Source of the DNA: Betaproteobacteria bacterium UBA5216
Lineage (GTDB): Bacteria; Pseudomonadota; Gammaproteobacteria; Burkholderiales; SG8-41
Direction: 5' to 3'
NCBI GenBank assembly: GCA_002412495.1
Contig: DHVE01000104.1
Span: 29,937 to 93,936, forward strand
DNA: 64,000 nucleotides
The position numbers were made by a program, and so were the translations under genes. Every line of letters starts with the position of its first letter. Position 1 is the first letter of the stretch. The notes beneath the pieces were generated by a model. It saw only the letters and a program-made list of their open reading frames with translations. It was not told the DNA's origin and made no database searches. Shown here piece by piece: positions 53,742 to 62,702 of the stretch.

Positions 53742-55109
53742 ATGAGTGCAAGTGAAAGGCAGGGCCGCGTGCTGCGCATCGGCGCGGGTGCGAGTTACGC
53801 CGGTGATCGTGTTGAGCCCGCCACCGAGCTGGCGAAGCACGCGCAACTGGATTATCTGGTGTACGAAACCCTGGCGGAGCGCACCATTGCGCTGGCGCAG
53901 TTGGAGCGTCTCAAAAACCCGGACGGGGGCTACAATGAATTGCTTGCTGACCGTTTTTACGGCGCGCTGCCGTACTGCCGCCAGCAGGGCACGCGCATTG
54001 TCACCAACATGGGCGCGGCTAATCCGCGCGGCGCGGCGAAGCGCACGGTGGAAATCATTCGTGAGTTGAAGGTGGGGCCGATGAAGGTCGCCGCCGTGCT
54101 CGGGGATGATGTGCTGGATTATTGCCTCGCGCACCGCGACACGCTCAAGCTGATGGAAAACGGCAAGCCTCTGTCGTCGCTGGAAGGAAAAATTGTTTCC
54201 GCGAACGCGTATCTCGGTGCGGATGTGATGGTCGATGCGCTGGCGCGCGGCGCGGACATTGTGTTGACGGGACGCGTGGGCGATTGTTCCTTGTTTCTGG
54301 CACCGATGATTCACGAATTTGGCTGGGCCATGGACGACTGGGACATCATCGGCAAGGGGCAGGTGGGCGCCGACATGGTGGAGTGCGGCGCCAATGTATC
54401 GGGCGGGTTTTTCGCCGATCCTGGTTACAAGGATGTGCCGGATCTCGGCAACCTCGGCTATCCGTATCTTGAGGTAGCGTCTGACGGCACTATCGTGGTG
54501 ACCAAGGTGCCGGGTACGGGTGGGTTGATTAACCGCGCTACTTGCACCGAGCAGATGATTTATGAAATTCACGATCCCGCCAACTACATCACGCCGGACG
54601 TGGTGGTCGATTTTACCGACGTGACGCTGGAGGAAGTCGGAAAAGACCGCGTGATGATGAAGGGCGGGCGCGGCAAACCGCGTCCCGAGCAGCTCAAGGT
54701 TTCGGTGGGCATCCTTGAGGGCTGGATCGGCGAAGCGATGATTACCTATGCGGGGCTGGGTTGCCTGAATCGCGCGAAACTCGCGGAGGAGGTGGTGCGC
54801 AAACGGCTGCAAATCGGCGGCGTGAACCTGCAAGAGCTGCGCGTGGACTATCTTGGAATGAATGCGCTGCATGGCGATGCGTCTTTGCCGCGGCAAGGTG
54901 AGCCCTATGAAGTCTGCCTGCGTTTCGCGGGACGCGCGCGCGAGCGGCGCGATGCGATCAAGCTGGCCAATGAAGTGGAAACGCTGGTGGGCAAGGGGCC
55001 TGCGAGTTCATCGATTCCCACCAAAAATGTGCGCGAAGTGCTGGCGATTTATTCCGTGCTGATTCCGCGTAGCGCGATCCGGCACGAAGTGGTCATGGAG
55101 GTCGCATGA
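53742..55109 (+). CDS. AtuA-family acyclic terpene utilisation protein
   Basis: A 455-residue cytoplasmic protein of the AtuA (DUF1446) family: LRIGAGASYAGDRVEPATELA (about 10-30), LDYLVYETLAERT, VTNMGAANPRGA, and VLTGRVGDCSLFLAP. AtuA proteins are required for citronellol and geraniol breakdown in Pseudomonas, with unknown chemistry; close relatives also lie in other catabolic loci. The next gene (55106) overlaps by ATGA, and the two commonly occur together. A role in terpene use here is only suggested by the family. Confidence 0.88.
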   Translation: MSASERQGRVLRIGAGASYAGDRVEPATELAKHAQLDYLVYETLAERTIALAQLERLKNPDGGYNELLADRFYGALPYCRQQGTRIVTNMGAANPRGAAKRTVEIIRELKVGPMKVAAVLGDDVLDYCLAHRDTLKLMENGKPLSSLEGKIVSANAYLGADVMVDALARGADIVLTGRVGDCSLFLAPMIHEFGWAMDDWDIIGKGQVGADMVECGANVSGGFFADPGYKDVPDLGNLGYPYLEVASDGTIVVTKVPGTGGLINRATCTEQMIYEIHDPANYITPDVVVDFTDVTLEEVGKDRVMMKGGRGKPRPEQLKVSVGILEGWIGEAMITYAGLGCLNRAKLAEEVVRKRLQIGGVNLQELRVDYLGMNALHGDASLPRQGEPYEVCLRFAGRARERRDAIKLANEVETLVGKGPASSSIPTKNVREVLAIYSVLIPRSAIRHEVVMEVA

Positions 55110-55483
55110 AAACTTTCTACCTGCGCGAACTTGCGCACGCGCGCTCGGGCGACAAGGGTGACACCAATAATGTCGGGCTGATTGCGTACGAGCCGCATTA
55201 CTATCCGCTGCTGGCGCAACAGGTCACTGTTGAGCGCGTCAAGGCGCACTTTGGCAACATCGTCAAAGGCGCGGTGACGCGATACGAAATGCCGCGCGTG
55301 CATGCGTTGAACTTCGTGCTCGAAGGCGCGCTCGGCGGCGGCGTGACGCGCTCGTTGTCGATCGACCCGCATGGCAAATCGTATTCGGCGCTGATTTTGA
55401 CGTTGCCGATCGAAGTGCCGGAGGACATCGCGGCGAAATTGATACGGCGCGGGCGCGTAGCGATTCCAGCGGCTAAAACGTAA
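55106..55483 (+). CDS. AtuA-related small protein
   Basis: A 125-residue partner of AtuA. It begins MKTFYLRELAHARSGDKGDTNNVGLIAYEPHYY, the SGDKGD/NVG motif being typical of the AtuA-related domain often fused to or next to AtuA. Its ATG overlaps the AtuA stop by four bases (ATGA), so the two are translationally coupled. The C-terminus carries FVLEGALGGGVTRSLSIDPHGKS. Function unknown; probably a subunit of the same enzyme. A Bug receptor gene follows at once. Confidence 0.88.
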   Translation: MKTFYLRELAHARSGDKGDTNNVGLIAYEPHYYPLLAQQVTVERVKAHFGNIVKGAVTRYEMPRVHALNFVLEGALGGGVTRSLSIDPHGKSYSALILTLPIEVPEDIAAKLIRRGRVAIPAAKT

Positions 55484-55487
55484 GTAT

Positions 55488-56585
55488 ATGTTTATGTGGA
55501 ATATTTTCTTCAGCTTAGCCCTTTCAAGAACTTTTGCCGCAAAGGCGCAAAGACACAAAGGAAACGCAAAGAACGGCTTCTCTTTGCGGGGTTGCTTTGC
55601 GTCTTTGCGCCTTTGCGGCGAGGTTATTTTAGTCCTCGTGCTGTCGATGGTACCGCTGGGTCACGCGTTAGCGGCACAAAACAATACGCCCTATCCAGCC
55701 AAGCCGCTGCGCATCATCGTGCCGTTTGCGCCGGGCGGTGGCACCGATATCACCGCGCGCCTGGTGGGGCAGCGGCTTAGCGAGCGGTTTTCGCAGCCAG
55801 TCATTATTGATAATCGTCCTGGCGCGGGCACCATGCTGGGCACGGAGCTCACGCAGAAATCCGCTCCCGATGGTTACACGCTGATGCTTGCGTCGGCCTC
55901 GCACGCGATCAATCCGACGCTCTACCGCAAGGTCAATTACGATCCGATACGCGATTTCGCGCCGGTGAGTCTGGCGATTGCGTTTTCGTTTGCGTTGGTG
56001 GTTCACCCGTCCCAGCCGGTGCGCAGCGTGAAAGAACTCATCGCGCACGCCAAGGCCAATCCCAAACGCATTTACTATGCCTCCAGCGGCACCGGCGCGA
56101 CCAATCATTTGGCGGCCGAATTGTTCAAAACAATGGCGGGGCTCGACCTGCTGCACATACCGTATAAAGGCGGTGGGCCCGCCATGAACGACGTCATTGG
56201 CGGGCAAGTGCCGATGATGTTCGGCACCCTGCTCGAAACCATGCCGCAGGTGCGTTCGGGCAAGCTGCGCGGCCTTGCGGTGTCGAGCGCCAAGCGCGTG
56301 GCCGCCGCGCCGGAATTGCTGACTATCGCCGAAGATGGTTTGCCCGGTTACGACGTCACCGGCTGGTATGCGTTCCTTGCGCCGGCCGGCGTAGAGCATG
56401 CGGTGATGGCAAAACTCAATCAGGAAGTGACCAGCGCATTGGCGTTTCCCGCGCTGAAAGAAAAGTTGCTGACGCTGGGCGCCGAGCCGTGGCCCACCGC
56501 GCGTCAAGAGGCGCAGACGTTTATTGCTAGCGAAGTGCAGCGCTGGGGCAAGCTGATCAAGGGGGCGGGCATTACCGCCAACTAA
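55488..56585 (+). CDS. Bug-family (TctC) solute-binding receptor with a palindrome in its 5' end
   Basis: The frame from ATG 55488 gives 365 residues. The mature part is a normal Bug: YPAKPLRIIVPFAPGGGTD, VIIDNRPGAGTMLG, KSAPDGYTLMLAS, YYASSGTGATNHLAAEL, LLHIPYKGGGPAMNDVIGGQV and WGKLIKGAGITAN. The signal core VILVLVLSMVPLGHALAAQ is intact, but the preceding 45 residues (RTFAAKAQRHKGNAKNG...) are encoded by a long inverted repeat at 55536-55619. The native start may therefore have been lost or moved; ATG 55647 would give too short a signal. Expression or export may be affected. It begins five bases after the AtuA-related gene. Confidence 0.82.
   Translation: MFMWNIFFSLALSRTFAAKAQRHKGNAKNGFSLRGCFASLRLCGEVILVLVLSMVPLGHALAAQNNTPYPAKPLRIIVPFAPGGGTDITARLVGQRLSERFSQPVIIDNRPGAGTMLGTELTQKSAPDGYTLMLASASHAINPTLYRKVNYDPIRDFAPVSLAIAFSFALVVHPSQPVRSVKELIAHAKANPKRIYYASSGTGATNHLAAELFKTMAGLDLLHIPYKGGGPAMNDVIGGQVPMMFGTLLETMPQVRSGKLRGLAVSSAKRVAAAPELLTIAEDGLPGYDVTGWYAFLAPAGVEHAVMAKLNQEVTSALAFPALKEKLLTLGAEPWPTARQEAQTFIASEVQRWGKLIKGAGITAN
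55536..55619. repeat. inverted repeat of the GCCGCAAAGGCGCAAAG type
   Basis: Arm 55536-55560 (GCCGCAAAGGCGCAAAG...) and arm 55595-55619 (its reverse complement) match over 25 bases with one difference, separated by 34 bases. The same kind of CGCCTTTGCG palindrome is scattered in many environmental bacterial genomes. It lies inside the 5' part of the Bug gene's open frame. Confidence 0.82.
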
Positions 56586-56606
56586 CGCGGCTTGCGGCCT
56601 TGTCTT

Positions 56607-57392
56607 CTATTGGCCTTTGAAAAAGGCCAGCGCCGTTGCCGCGAATAATTGCGGCGTCTCCACGTTCATGAAGTGACCGGTTTCGGCGAGTTGGTATTGA
56701 GCGCCTTTGATGGCATGGGCGACTTCCTGGGCCTTGGCGGGCGGACGCTGCGTGTCGTGCTTTGCACCGATCACGAGCGTGGGCGCCTTGATGTTTGGAT
56801 ATTCGGGTGTGAGATCCACGCCGTGCACCATGCGCGCCTGCGCTGAAAACGAAGCGGGGGTATTGCACACCCAGCGCGCCTGATAACGCGCAAAACGCTC
56901 TTGATCGAGCGCGCGCAAGGCGTCCGGGTAAGAGCGCGCATGGCTCGCACTCATGGCGGCGCGTATGCCTTCACGCTCTACCAGCGCGGCGCGATCCAGT
57001 GTGCCGGTGCCGCGTGCCGCATTGCTGCCGATATAGGGGCTTGTCAACATCAGCTTCACGACCCGCGCGGGATGCCGTGCGGCGAAACCCACTGCAAAGT
57101 CCGCGCCCATCGCACAGCCCGCCAGATAGACGGGCGCGGTGATCTTCAGCGCGTCCAACAGTCCGGCCAGGTCCGCCACCACGCCTTCGAACGAGAGTTC
57201 ACGCACTTTTTCTGAAAAACCAAATCCGCGCTGGTCGTAGCGCAACACACGAAATTCCTTTTCCAGCGCGGGCAAGGCGTCATCGAAGCTTTCGATGCAG
57301 CCGCCGGCTTCGTGCACCAGCACCAGTGTGTCCTTGCCTGCGCCGCTCAGTGTGTAGCGCAGGCTGGCGCCGTTGGCTTCGATCCAGGGCAT
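56607..57392 (-). CDS. alpha/beta hydrolase-fold protein with Ala at the nucleophile position
   Basis: A 261-residue protein resembling 3-oxoadipate enol-lactonase-type hydrolases: LVHEAGGCIESF (oxyanion region), LRYDQRGFGFSEK (50-62), and a C-terminal LAETGHFMNVE with the histidine. The nucleophile elbow reads G92-C-A94-M-G96, so the serine is replaced by alanine, with a cysteine one residue earlier. Ordinary ester hydrolysis would be lost unless Cys93 acts instead. It is the last gene of the minus-strand cluster from 63683 to 56607 but separated from the GMC gene by 138 bases holding a palindrome. Confidence 0.82.
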   Translation of the reverse strand: MPWIEANGASLRYTLSGAGKDTLVLVHEAGGCIESFDDALPALEKEFRVLRYDQRGFGFSEKVRELSFEGVVADLAGLLDALKITAPVYLAGCAMGADFAVGFAARHPARVVKLMLTSPYIGSNAARGTGTLDRAALVEREGIRAAMSASHARSYPDALRALDQERFARYQARWVCNTPASFSAQARMVHGVDLTPEYPNIKAPTLVIGAKHDTQRPPAKAQEVAHAIKGAQYQLAETGHFMNVETPQLFAATALAFFKGQ

Positions 57393-57426
57393 GAGAGTTC
57401 TCTCCTATGAGCCGATAATCCAATTC

Positions 57427-57457
57427 TGTCGTTCCCGCGCAGGCGGGAACCCATAAT
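57427..57457. repeat. dispersed GTTCCCGC palindrome, copy B
   Basis: TGTCGTTCCCGCGCAG then GCGGGAACCCATAA forms an inverted repeat, followed at 57479-57510 by a related half (GGATTCCCGCGTACGCC...GGAATGACAG). It resembles dRS3-like palindromes of betaproteobacteria. Related copies are at 20382 and 48571. Confidence 0.75.
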
Positions 57458-57530
57458 ACCGTGCCACTAGTGAGGCCTTCTGGATTCCCGCGTACGCCGG
57501 AATGACAGAGTTGTGGTTCGACGTTCTACA

Positions 57531-59294
57531 TCAAACCATCAACTGCCCCGGCCGCTTCATGTAAATTTCCTTGATGCCGTCCGCGGTCCAGCAAGCCAGC
57601 ATGCCGATGGTCTCGGTCGGGCCGACTGCCGCGTTTTGCGGATACGCGCTGCCGCCGACCACGAACAGATTCGGCACATCCCACGATTGCAGGTGTTTGT
57701 TGACCACGCTGGTTGACGGATCGGCACCCATCACCGCGCCGCCGATGTTATGCGTGCTTTGATAGGGAATGAGGCTGTATTTCGTCGGCACCGCGCGTAC
57801 GGAATAACTGCTTGGCGACATTGCTTTCGCGATTTCGACGCACTTCTCGTTCATGAACTTGAGCATTTTCTGCTCGTTCTGATGCCAGTCGAAGGTCATG
57901 CGCAGGAGCGGCAGGCCGTTGGCATCGCGGTACGTCGGGTCAAGATCGAGATAGTGCTGGCGGTAGCTCTGGCACGAACCGTGGATGCTGATGCTGAACG
58001 CGCGGCGATAGTTGTGCGCGACTGCTTTTTTCCAAGCGGCGCCCCAGCGCGGCGTGCCATGCGGCACGGGTTTGCCCTTGATGGGGGTTGCGCCCGAACT
58101 CGACACCGCGATATACGCGCTGCCGACAAATCCAAGATCAGAGCGATCGAGTTCTTCGCCGTTGAAATCGTCAAACTGCACGCTGGTCATGCCGCCGCCA
58201 ATGAACGGATTGAACTCGCGGTCATCGAAGAACACCTCGACCTTGCCGCCGGTTTGATAGGAATAGTTGCGGCCCACCACGCCGGTGCCGGACTGCGGAT
58301 CGTAGGGCTTGCCGATGCCCGAGAGCAGCAGCAGGCGTGTGTTGTTAAAGCAGTAGGTCGCCAGCACCACGATATTCGCGGGTTGCTCGACGGTTTGACC
58401 GCGCGCGTCGATGTAGGTGACACCGGTGGCCTGCTTGCCGGTGGAATCCTTGTTGACCTTGATCACGTTGCACAGCGGACGCATCTCGAAATTTTCTTTT
58501 TTCATCAGCGCCGGCAGCACTGCGGTGAGCGGGTTGGCCTTCGCGCCCGCCGCGCAAGCATGGCTGCTGCAGAATCCGCCGCGCTGGCATTCGCCCAACA
58601 TGACTTTGTAGAGGTTCATGTAGTCGCGGGTCATCGCCGCGGCCGGACCGGGGAAGGGGTGATAGCCCAGTTCTTTTGCGGCCTTGGCGAACATCGCGCC
58701 TTGCGGCGTACTGCGCGTCGGCGGGTTCGGATATTCGCGCGACCGCGGGCCTTCAAACGGATTGCCGCCGGGCTGGATTTCGCCATTGATATTGCCGGCC
58801 TTGCCGCCCACGCCATAGATGTGTTCGAACTGGTCGTAATAGGGCTCGAGTTCGTCGTACGTCACGCCCCAGTCCTGGCTGGTGCAATCCTCGGGGAAGA
58901 AATTCTTGCCGTGACGTGCCTCCATGCGGCTGCGGATTTCAAAATCGTAGGGCAAAAAACGCCGCGCGTTGCAGCCCCAGTGCGCTGCCGTGCCGCCGAC
59001 GATTTCGCCGGGCTTGAACGAACCGAGTTCGCGCATCGGCAACGCGGTCTCGCCCATGTTGTTGCGAAAGGTAATGGTTTCGCGCGACAGGTTCTGGAAA
59101 ATGTCGCTGTGGCGGTCGAATTTGAGTTCGTCGTGCGTATACGGCATGACAAAATCGTGCTGCGGCTGAATCATGCGGCCGCGTTCCAGGCACACTACGT
59201 TCAAGCCCGCGTTCGCGAGTTCCATGCAAATGATGGAACCAGCGACGCCGCTGCCCACGACCACCGCATCGACAGGTTTAAGTTTGGTGGTCAT
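57531..59294 (-). CDS. GMC-family oxidoreductase (gluconate-2-dehydrogenase-like flavoprotein)
   Basis: A 587-residue GMC flavoprotein. FAD motif DAVVVGSGVAGSIICMELANAG (about 9-30), GGTAAHWGCNARRF (near 100), and GFCSSHACAAGAKANPLTAVL in mid-protein. The C-terminal STHNIGGAVMGADPSTSVVNKHLQSW and AVGPTETIGMLACWTADGI contain the catalytic His/Asn region. No Sec signal; partners of this type are exported by the Tat signal of the small subunit. The small-subunit gene (59296) ends one base before this start. The cytochrome c subunit usually found third is absent, so the electron acceptor is open. Confidence 0.9.
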   Translation of the reverse strand: MTTKLKPVDAVVVGSGVAGSIICMELANAGLNVVCLERGRMIQPQHDFVMPYTHDELKFDRHSDIFQNLSRETITFRNNMGETALPMRELGSFKPGEIVGGTAAHWGCNARRFLPYDFEIRSRMEARHGKNFFPEDCTSQDWGVTYDELEPYYDQFEHIYGVGGKAGNINGEIQPGGNPFEGPRSREYPNPPTRSTPQGAMFAKAAKELGYHPFPGPAAAMTRDYMNLYKVMLGECQRGGFCSSHACAAGAKANPLTAVLPALMKKENFEMRPLCNVIKVNKDSTGKQATGVTYIDARGQTVEQPANIVVLATYCFNNTRLLLLSGIGKPYDPQSGTGVVGRNYSYQTGGKVEVFFDDREFNPFIGGGMTSVQFDDFNGEELDRSDLGFVGSAYIAVSSSGATPIKGKPVPHGTPRWGAAWKKAVAHNYRRAFSISIHGSCQSYRQHYLDLDPTYRDANGLPLLRMTFDWHQNEQKMLKFMNEKCVEIAKAMSPSSYSVRAVPTKYSLIPYQSTHNIGGAVMGADPSTSVVNKHLQSWDVPNLFVVGGSAYPQNAAVGPTETIGMLACWTADGIKEIYMKRPGQLMV

Positions 59295-59295
59295 A

Positions 59296-59961
59296 TTATT
59301 TGCTCCCGGTCGATTTAATGGGTTTGATCATGATGTGCTTCGCATAGCCTTGGGCATCTACCGCCGCTTTTTTGGTTTCGATGTCGAGAATGCTTACTGG
59401 TTCCGCGCGATAGACTTCCGGGTTGTCGATGTGTCCGTTATAGGCGCCCGACGCCACGCCCGGGAATCCCAGCAGCTTCCAACCCACCTTGTCACGGTTG
59501 CCGCCATAAATCGGATCGGCAAAAAAACCTTCCTCGGTATTGCGCCAGAGAAGGTCGAAAAAGAGTTTGCTCGACAGCGAGGGCAGGGGAACCTTGCCGC
59601 TCTCCAGCGCCTGCAACACTTCATCCTGCTGTGCGCCACTGAGGAACTCGAAGTTCTTGCCGTATTGCTTGGTGCAATACTGGTTGGTCTCCAGTATGCC
59701 GACCTTGTAAATTTCCTGCGGCGTCAGCCGCGACTGAAACCCCTGTTGCGGCGTGCCTTCCAGCCAGGGCCCCGAGCGGTAATTGCGCCCGTGCGTGCCC
59801 CATACGCTGCACAACTGGCGATCGATGTAATACGTCACGTCGGCATCCTTCGCACCCGGTCCCAACTCGTCAGGCGGAATCAGGCGATCAACGGCGGCAT
59901 CAAGAAAGCGTACTTCGGGCTGTGTCAGGCAGCCGTAGGCGTGTGGTGCGGAAGCTTCCAT
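59296..59961 (-). CDS. gluconate-2-dehydrogenase subunit 3 family protein
   Basis: A 221-residue small subunit of a GMC dehydrogenase: LTQPEVRFLDAAVDRLIPPDELGPGAKDADV (near 13-43) is the family hallmark, followed by LTPQEIYKVGILETNQYC and GFFADPIYGGNRDKVGWKLLGFPG. It should stabilise or export the flavoprotein encoded immediately downstream (one base between stop and start). Related subunits usually carry a Tat leader; here no twin-arginine signal is visible at MEASAPHAYG, so the location is uncertain. Confidence 0.88.
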   Translation of the reverse strand: MEASAPHAYGCLTQPEVRFLDAAVDRLIPPDELGPGAKDADVTYYIDRQLCSVWGTHGRNYRSGPWLEGTPQQGFQSRLTPQEIYKVGILETNQYCTKQYGKNFEFLSGAQQDEVLQALESGKVPLPSLSSKLFFDLLWRNTEEGFFADPIYGGNRDKVGWKLLGFPGVASGAYNGHIDNPEVYRAEPVSILDIETKKAAVDAQGYAKHIMIKPIKSTGSK

Positions 59962-60299
59962 CTAAATTCTCCCAGAATATGGACAATCGCGGCGGGCCAC
60001 GGCGTCGTGAGTGACGCGTGTCCTGCTGTTGGGGAATTATAGCGGGCGGTTATGTTTTGTGGCGCTGACGTGACGGATATCTTGCACTGCGTCGCAGATT
60101 GTCCACGATCCGGGTGCGGCGATACAGCCCCGCTTGAAGCACACGGCATGCAGTGTCGCATGGCTGCGCGTTTGCGTTTCACTTCCCAGCGTGATTATTC
60201 AAAGACCCGTGCGAGCCTCACAAGCGACATTGGCGCAACCGCGCATTTCGGCCTGATTGAATATGCCGCCAAAGGGGGCATGTGGAGAGAGGTGTTGCG
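59962..60299. other. 338-base gap upstream of the GMC operon, no gene seen
   Basis: An ORF on the plus strand (60052-60444) overlaps the next gene antisense and has no ribosome site. The gap probably holds the promoter of the small-subunit gene but no clear -35/-10 pair can be named by eye. Confidence 0.5.
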
Positions 60300-60983
60300 T
60301 CAGGCTCTCGTCTGCCGGGTAATCTGCTGCGCCATGACTCGCGCCCGACGGGTAGCCCAGTTTCTTACACGATTGCTCCACGGCGTAGCGCCAGCGCGGT
60401 GGAACGCCGGGTTTTCAGTGGCACGCCTGTCTGCCATGTCATAGATGGTGAGAAATTTCGGGCGCGCGGATTGCGGCTCTGGTGAATTCGGGTTGTGTAC
60501 TAACGTAAAGCGCCGTGCGCTGACAAATCCGGGTACACGCAGAATGGCGGGGATGTGCTCGGTGTCGTACCACGCATTAAATTCCTCTTCTTTGGCGGAC
60601 GGCACGTCGTGCGCGATCAACAGCAAATATTCCGATTCCGGCATGCGGTATGCCGTGTCCGGGTAAATTTGCTGGTAAATGCCGCGCAGAAATCCCGGAA
60701 ATTTCAATGTTTGGGCTTCAAAACTGCTGGCAGGCCGTGCCGTTTCTTTTTGCTTCAATCCCCGATAGGGCGCACTGTTCACGGCGTCCGCGTTTTCCAG
60801 CTCGTAGAGCGACACGTAGCGGTAGTCGCCTTCATAGGCCTTGAAACGGCGCGCACCGATAAAGCCTGGCAGCGACAAGCGCGCGGGAATATGGCTACTG
60901 GCGTACCACTGGTTCCAGTTGGCTTCAATGTCCGCTGGGATATCTCCGAAACACCCAAGAATTACCGCTTTTTCACCAGCCAT
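60300..60983 (-). CDS. dimeric alpha/beta-barrel protein (EthD/DUF4286-like, two repeats)
   Basis: A 227-residue protein made of two similar halves. Each carries the pattern W-x-x-W-Y-x-x-x-H-I-P: NQWYASSHIPARLSLPGFIGARRF (about 24-47) and NAWYDTEHIPAILRVPGFVSARRF (about 132-155). This is typical of ferredoxin-like stress-responsive or EthD-type barrels, which bind small hydrophobic ligands or act in degradation. The duplicated form is likely a monomeric barrel. GGAGG lies before ATG 60983. The gene starts 28 bases after the stop of the CMD gene at 61012. Confidence 0.82.
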   Translation of the reverse strand: MAGEKAVILGCFGDIPADIEANWNQWYASSHIPARLSLPGFIGARRFKAYEGDYRYVSLYELENADAVNSAPYRGLKQKETARPASSFEAQTLKFPGFLRGIYQQIYPDTAYRMPESEYLLLIAHDVPSAKEEEFNAWYDTEHIPAILRVPGFVSARRFTLVHNPNSPEPQSARPKFLTIYDMADRRATENPAFHRAGATPWSNRVRNWATRRARVMAQQITRQTRA

Positions 60984-61011
60984 GGAGCCTCCGGGCGGTT
61001 CTGTCAGTTTC

Positions 61012-61542
61012 TTATTCACCGTGCCGTACCTGCAATGCCACCAGAAAGCGCGACACCAGGTTGAATGTTGCAATCATCGCGGTGATTTCGGTCACAACAC
61101 GATCATCAAACAACCTGCGCACGGCATCAAAAACCGGATCGGGAACGGTAACGTCGTTGGTCATGGCGTCGATATAGGCGAGCACCGTACGCTGGCCTTC
61201 GTCGAACGCATCGGAGTCGCGCCATTGGGGCAGCGTGTCGATTTGCCGTTGCGTGATGCCGGCCGCCAGCGACAGCGGAACGTGTTCCTGGTATTCGTAT
61301 TCGGCCTGATTCATCTGGCCGATACGCAGAATGATCAGTTCCCGGTACATCGCCGGAACCTGGGTTTCCATGCGAATGGCGGTGAGAAATTTCAGCCAGC
61401 CCAGCGCCACGGGCGGACTATTGAGCAACATACGATAGAGCGGAGAGAATCGCTGCCTGCCAGGACGCAGCTTGTGGATTTCCGCAAGAATTTCGTGGTG
61501 CCCGGCCAGTTCACGTTCATCGACGTAGGGTATGCGTGCCAT
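61012..61542 (-). CDS. carboxymuconolactone decarboxylase (CMD) family protein
   Basis: A 176-residue helical protein of the CMD superfamily: LLNSPPVALGWLKFLTAI, PAMYRELIILRIGQMNQAEYEYQEHVPLSLAAGIT, and YIDAMTNDVTVPDPVFDAV. The redox cysteines of AhpD are absent, and AEYEYQEH provides Glu and His instead, as in decarboxylase-type members. It is a paralogue of the protein at 44794. It lies 15 bases after the Bug gene at 61558 and 28 bases before the barrel protein gene, all on the minus strand. Confidence 0.87.
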   Translation of the reverse strand: MARIPYVDERELAGHHEILAEIHKLRPGRQRFSPLYRMLLNSPPVALGWLKFLTAIRMETQVPAMYRELIILRIGQMNQAEYEYQEHVPLSLAAGITQRQIDTLPQWRDSDAFDEGQRTVLAYIDAMTNDVTVPDPVFDAVRRLFDDRVVTEITAMIATFNLVSRFLVALQVRHGE

Positions 61543-61557
61543 TTGTGTTTCCAGTGA

Positions 61558-62511
61558 CTAATGAGGGCGAATGCGGGCATCTTTGGCCACGCGAGTCCAC
61601 TTGACTATGTCCGCCGCGATCAGCTTGCCGAATTCAGCAGGGCTCATGGTATGGATTTCGGCGCCTTCCGCCGCAAATCGCTTCTGCATCTCGGGCATTG
61701 CCAGAATCGCGCCTATCGTGGCGTTAATTTGGGTGACGATAGCCGCTGGAGTGCCTGCTGGCGCTAGCACACCCCAATAATTATTGGCATCGTAGCCCGG
61801 TACACCGGATTCGGCGATGGTGGGGATGTCTGGCAATAGGGCGCTGCGTTTTGTGCCGCCGGTACCGATGGTTTTGACTTTACCGCTGCGGACGTGGGGC
61901 AGTGCCAGGACAGCAGATGCAAACAGCAGTTGAACTTCACCGCTGATGGTCCCGATCATCGCCGTGCCACCGCCCTTGAAGGGCACGTGGACCATGTCGA
62001 TGCCAGCCATGTTGCGAAATAATTCGCCCGCGAAATGATTGAACCCGCCAACACCAGAAGATCCGTACATCATCTTGCCGGGGTTGGATCGCGCAAACGA
62101 TACGATATCTTTGGCTGAGTTTACCGGGATACCCGGCGAGGCGATCAGAATGGTTTGCGCATCCCCGATCATCGCGACCCAACTGAAAGAACGCAACGGA
62201 TCGTAGGGCAGATTATGGATTGCGGCGTTCATCGAAAAGGCAGCGGAAATTATCAGGAGCGTATGTCCGTCCGGTTGTGCTCTTGCCACCAGTTCGCTGC
62301 CTATAATGCCATCAGCGCCGGCGCGATTGTCAACGACGACCTGACGTCCGAATCGTTCCGTAAGCCTGGACGCAACGTGGCGCCCGACAATATCGTTACT
62401 GCCACCGGCCGGAAAGGGAATAACAAGCCGCACCGGTTTTGATGGATACGTCTGCGCCGCTACATGCATTGTGAGACATCCGCACAGTGCCAGGAACAGT
62501 GCGCGGATCAT
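61558..62511 (-). CDS. Bug-family (TctC) solute-binding receptor
   Basis: A 317-residue receptor: signal peptide MIRALFLALCGCLTMHVAAQ (cleaved near 20) then YPSKPVRLVIPFPAGGSND. Landmarks: VVVDNRAGADGIIG, RAQPDGHTLLIIS, MYGSSGVGGFNHFAGEL, MVHVPFKGGGTAMIGTISGEV and WTRVAKDARIRPH. Codon use is a little less GC-rich than its neighbours. It heads the run of genes CMD, barrel protein, and GMC small and large subunits, so its ligand may be their substrate. Confidence 0.91.
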   Translation of the reverse strand: MIRALFLALCGCLTMHVAAQTYPSKPVRLVIPFPAGGSNDIVGRHVASRLTERFGRQVVVDNRAGADGIIGSELVARAQPDGHTLLIISAAFSMNAAIHNLPYDPLRSFSWVAMIGDAQTILIASPGIPVNSAKDIVSFARSNPGKMMYGSSGVGGFNHFAGELFRNMAGIDMVHVPFKGGGTAMIGTISGEVQLLFASAVLALPHVRSGKVKTIGTGGTKRSALLPDIPTIAESGVPGYDANNYWGVLAPAGTPAAIVTQINATIGAILAMPEMQKRFAAEGAEIHTMSPAEFGKLIAADIVKWTRVAKDARIRPH

Positions 62512-62702
62512 GATGTGTAAGCCATTATGGGTTTCGCCCTTGGGTCTTGCGGTAGGGAATCAGAATGCAGGATATTTGCGTAATGGCGCAATGTATCTTG
62601 CACCCTGTCGACGGTCAATTGCGCGAGTATTGCGGGACGACGCGACGCGCTCGCTTGTTTGCCGACCGCGGCGCGTAATGGCTTCCACGCCGCGCCCGAC
62701 AC

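Noticed and set aside
60052..60444. Plus-strand ORF of 130 codons.
   Set aside because: It overlaps antisense to the barrel-protein gene, has no ribosome site and no recognisable motif.
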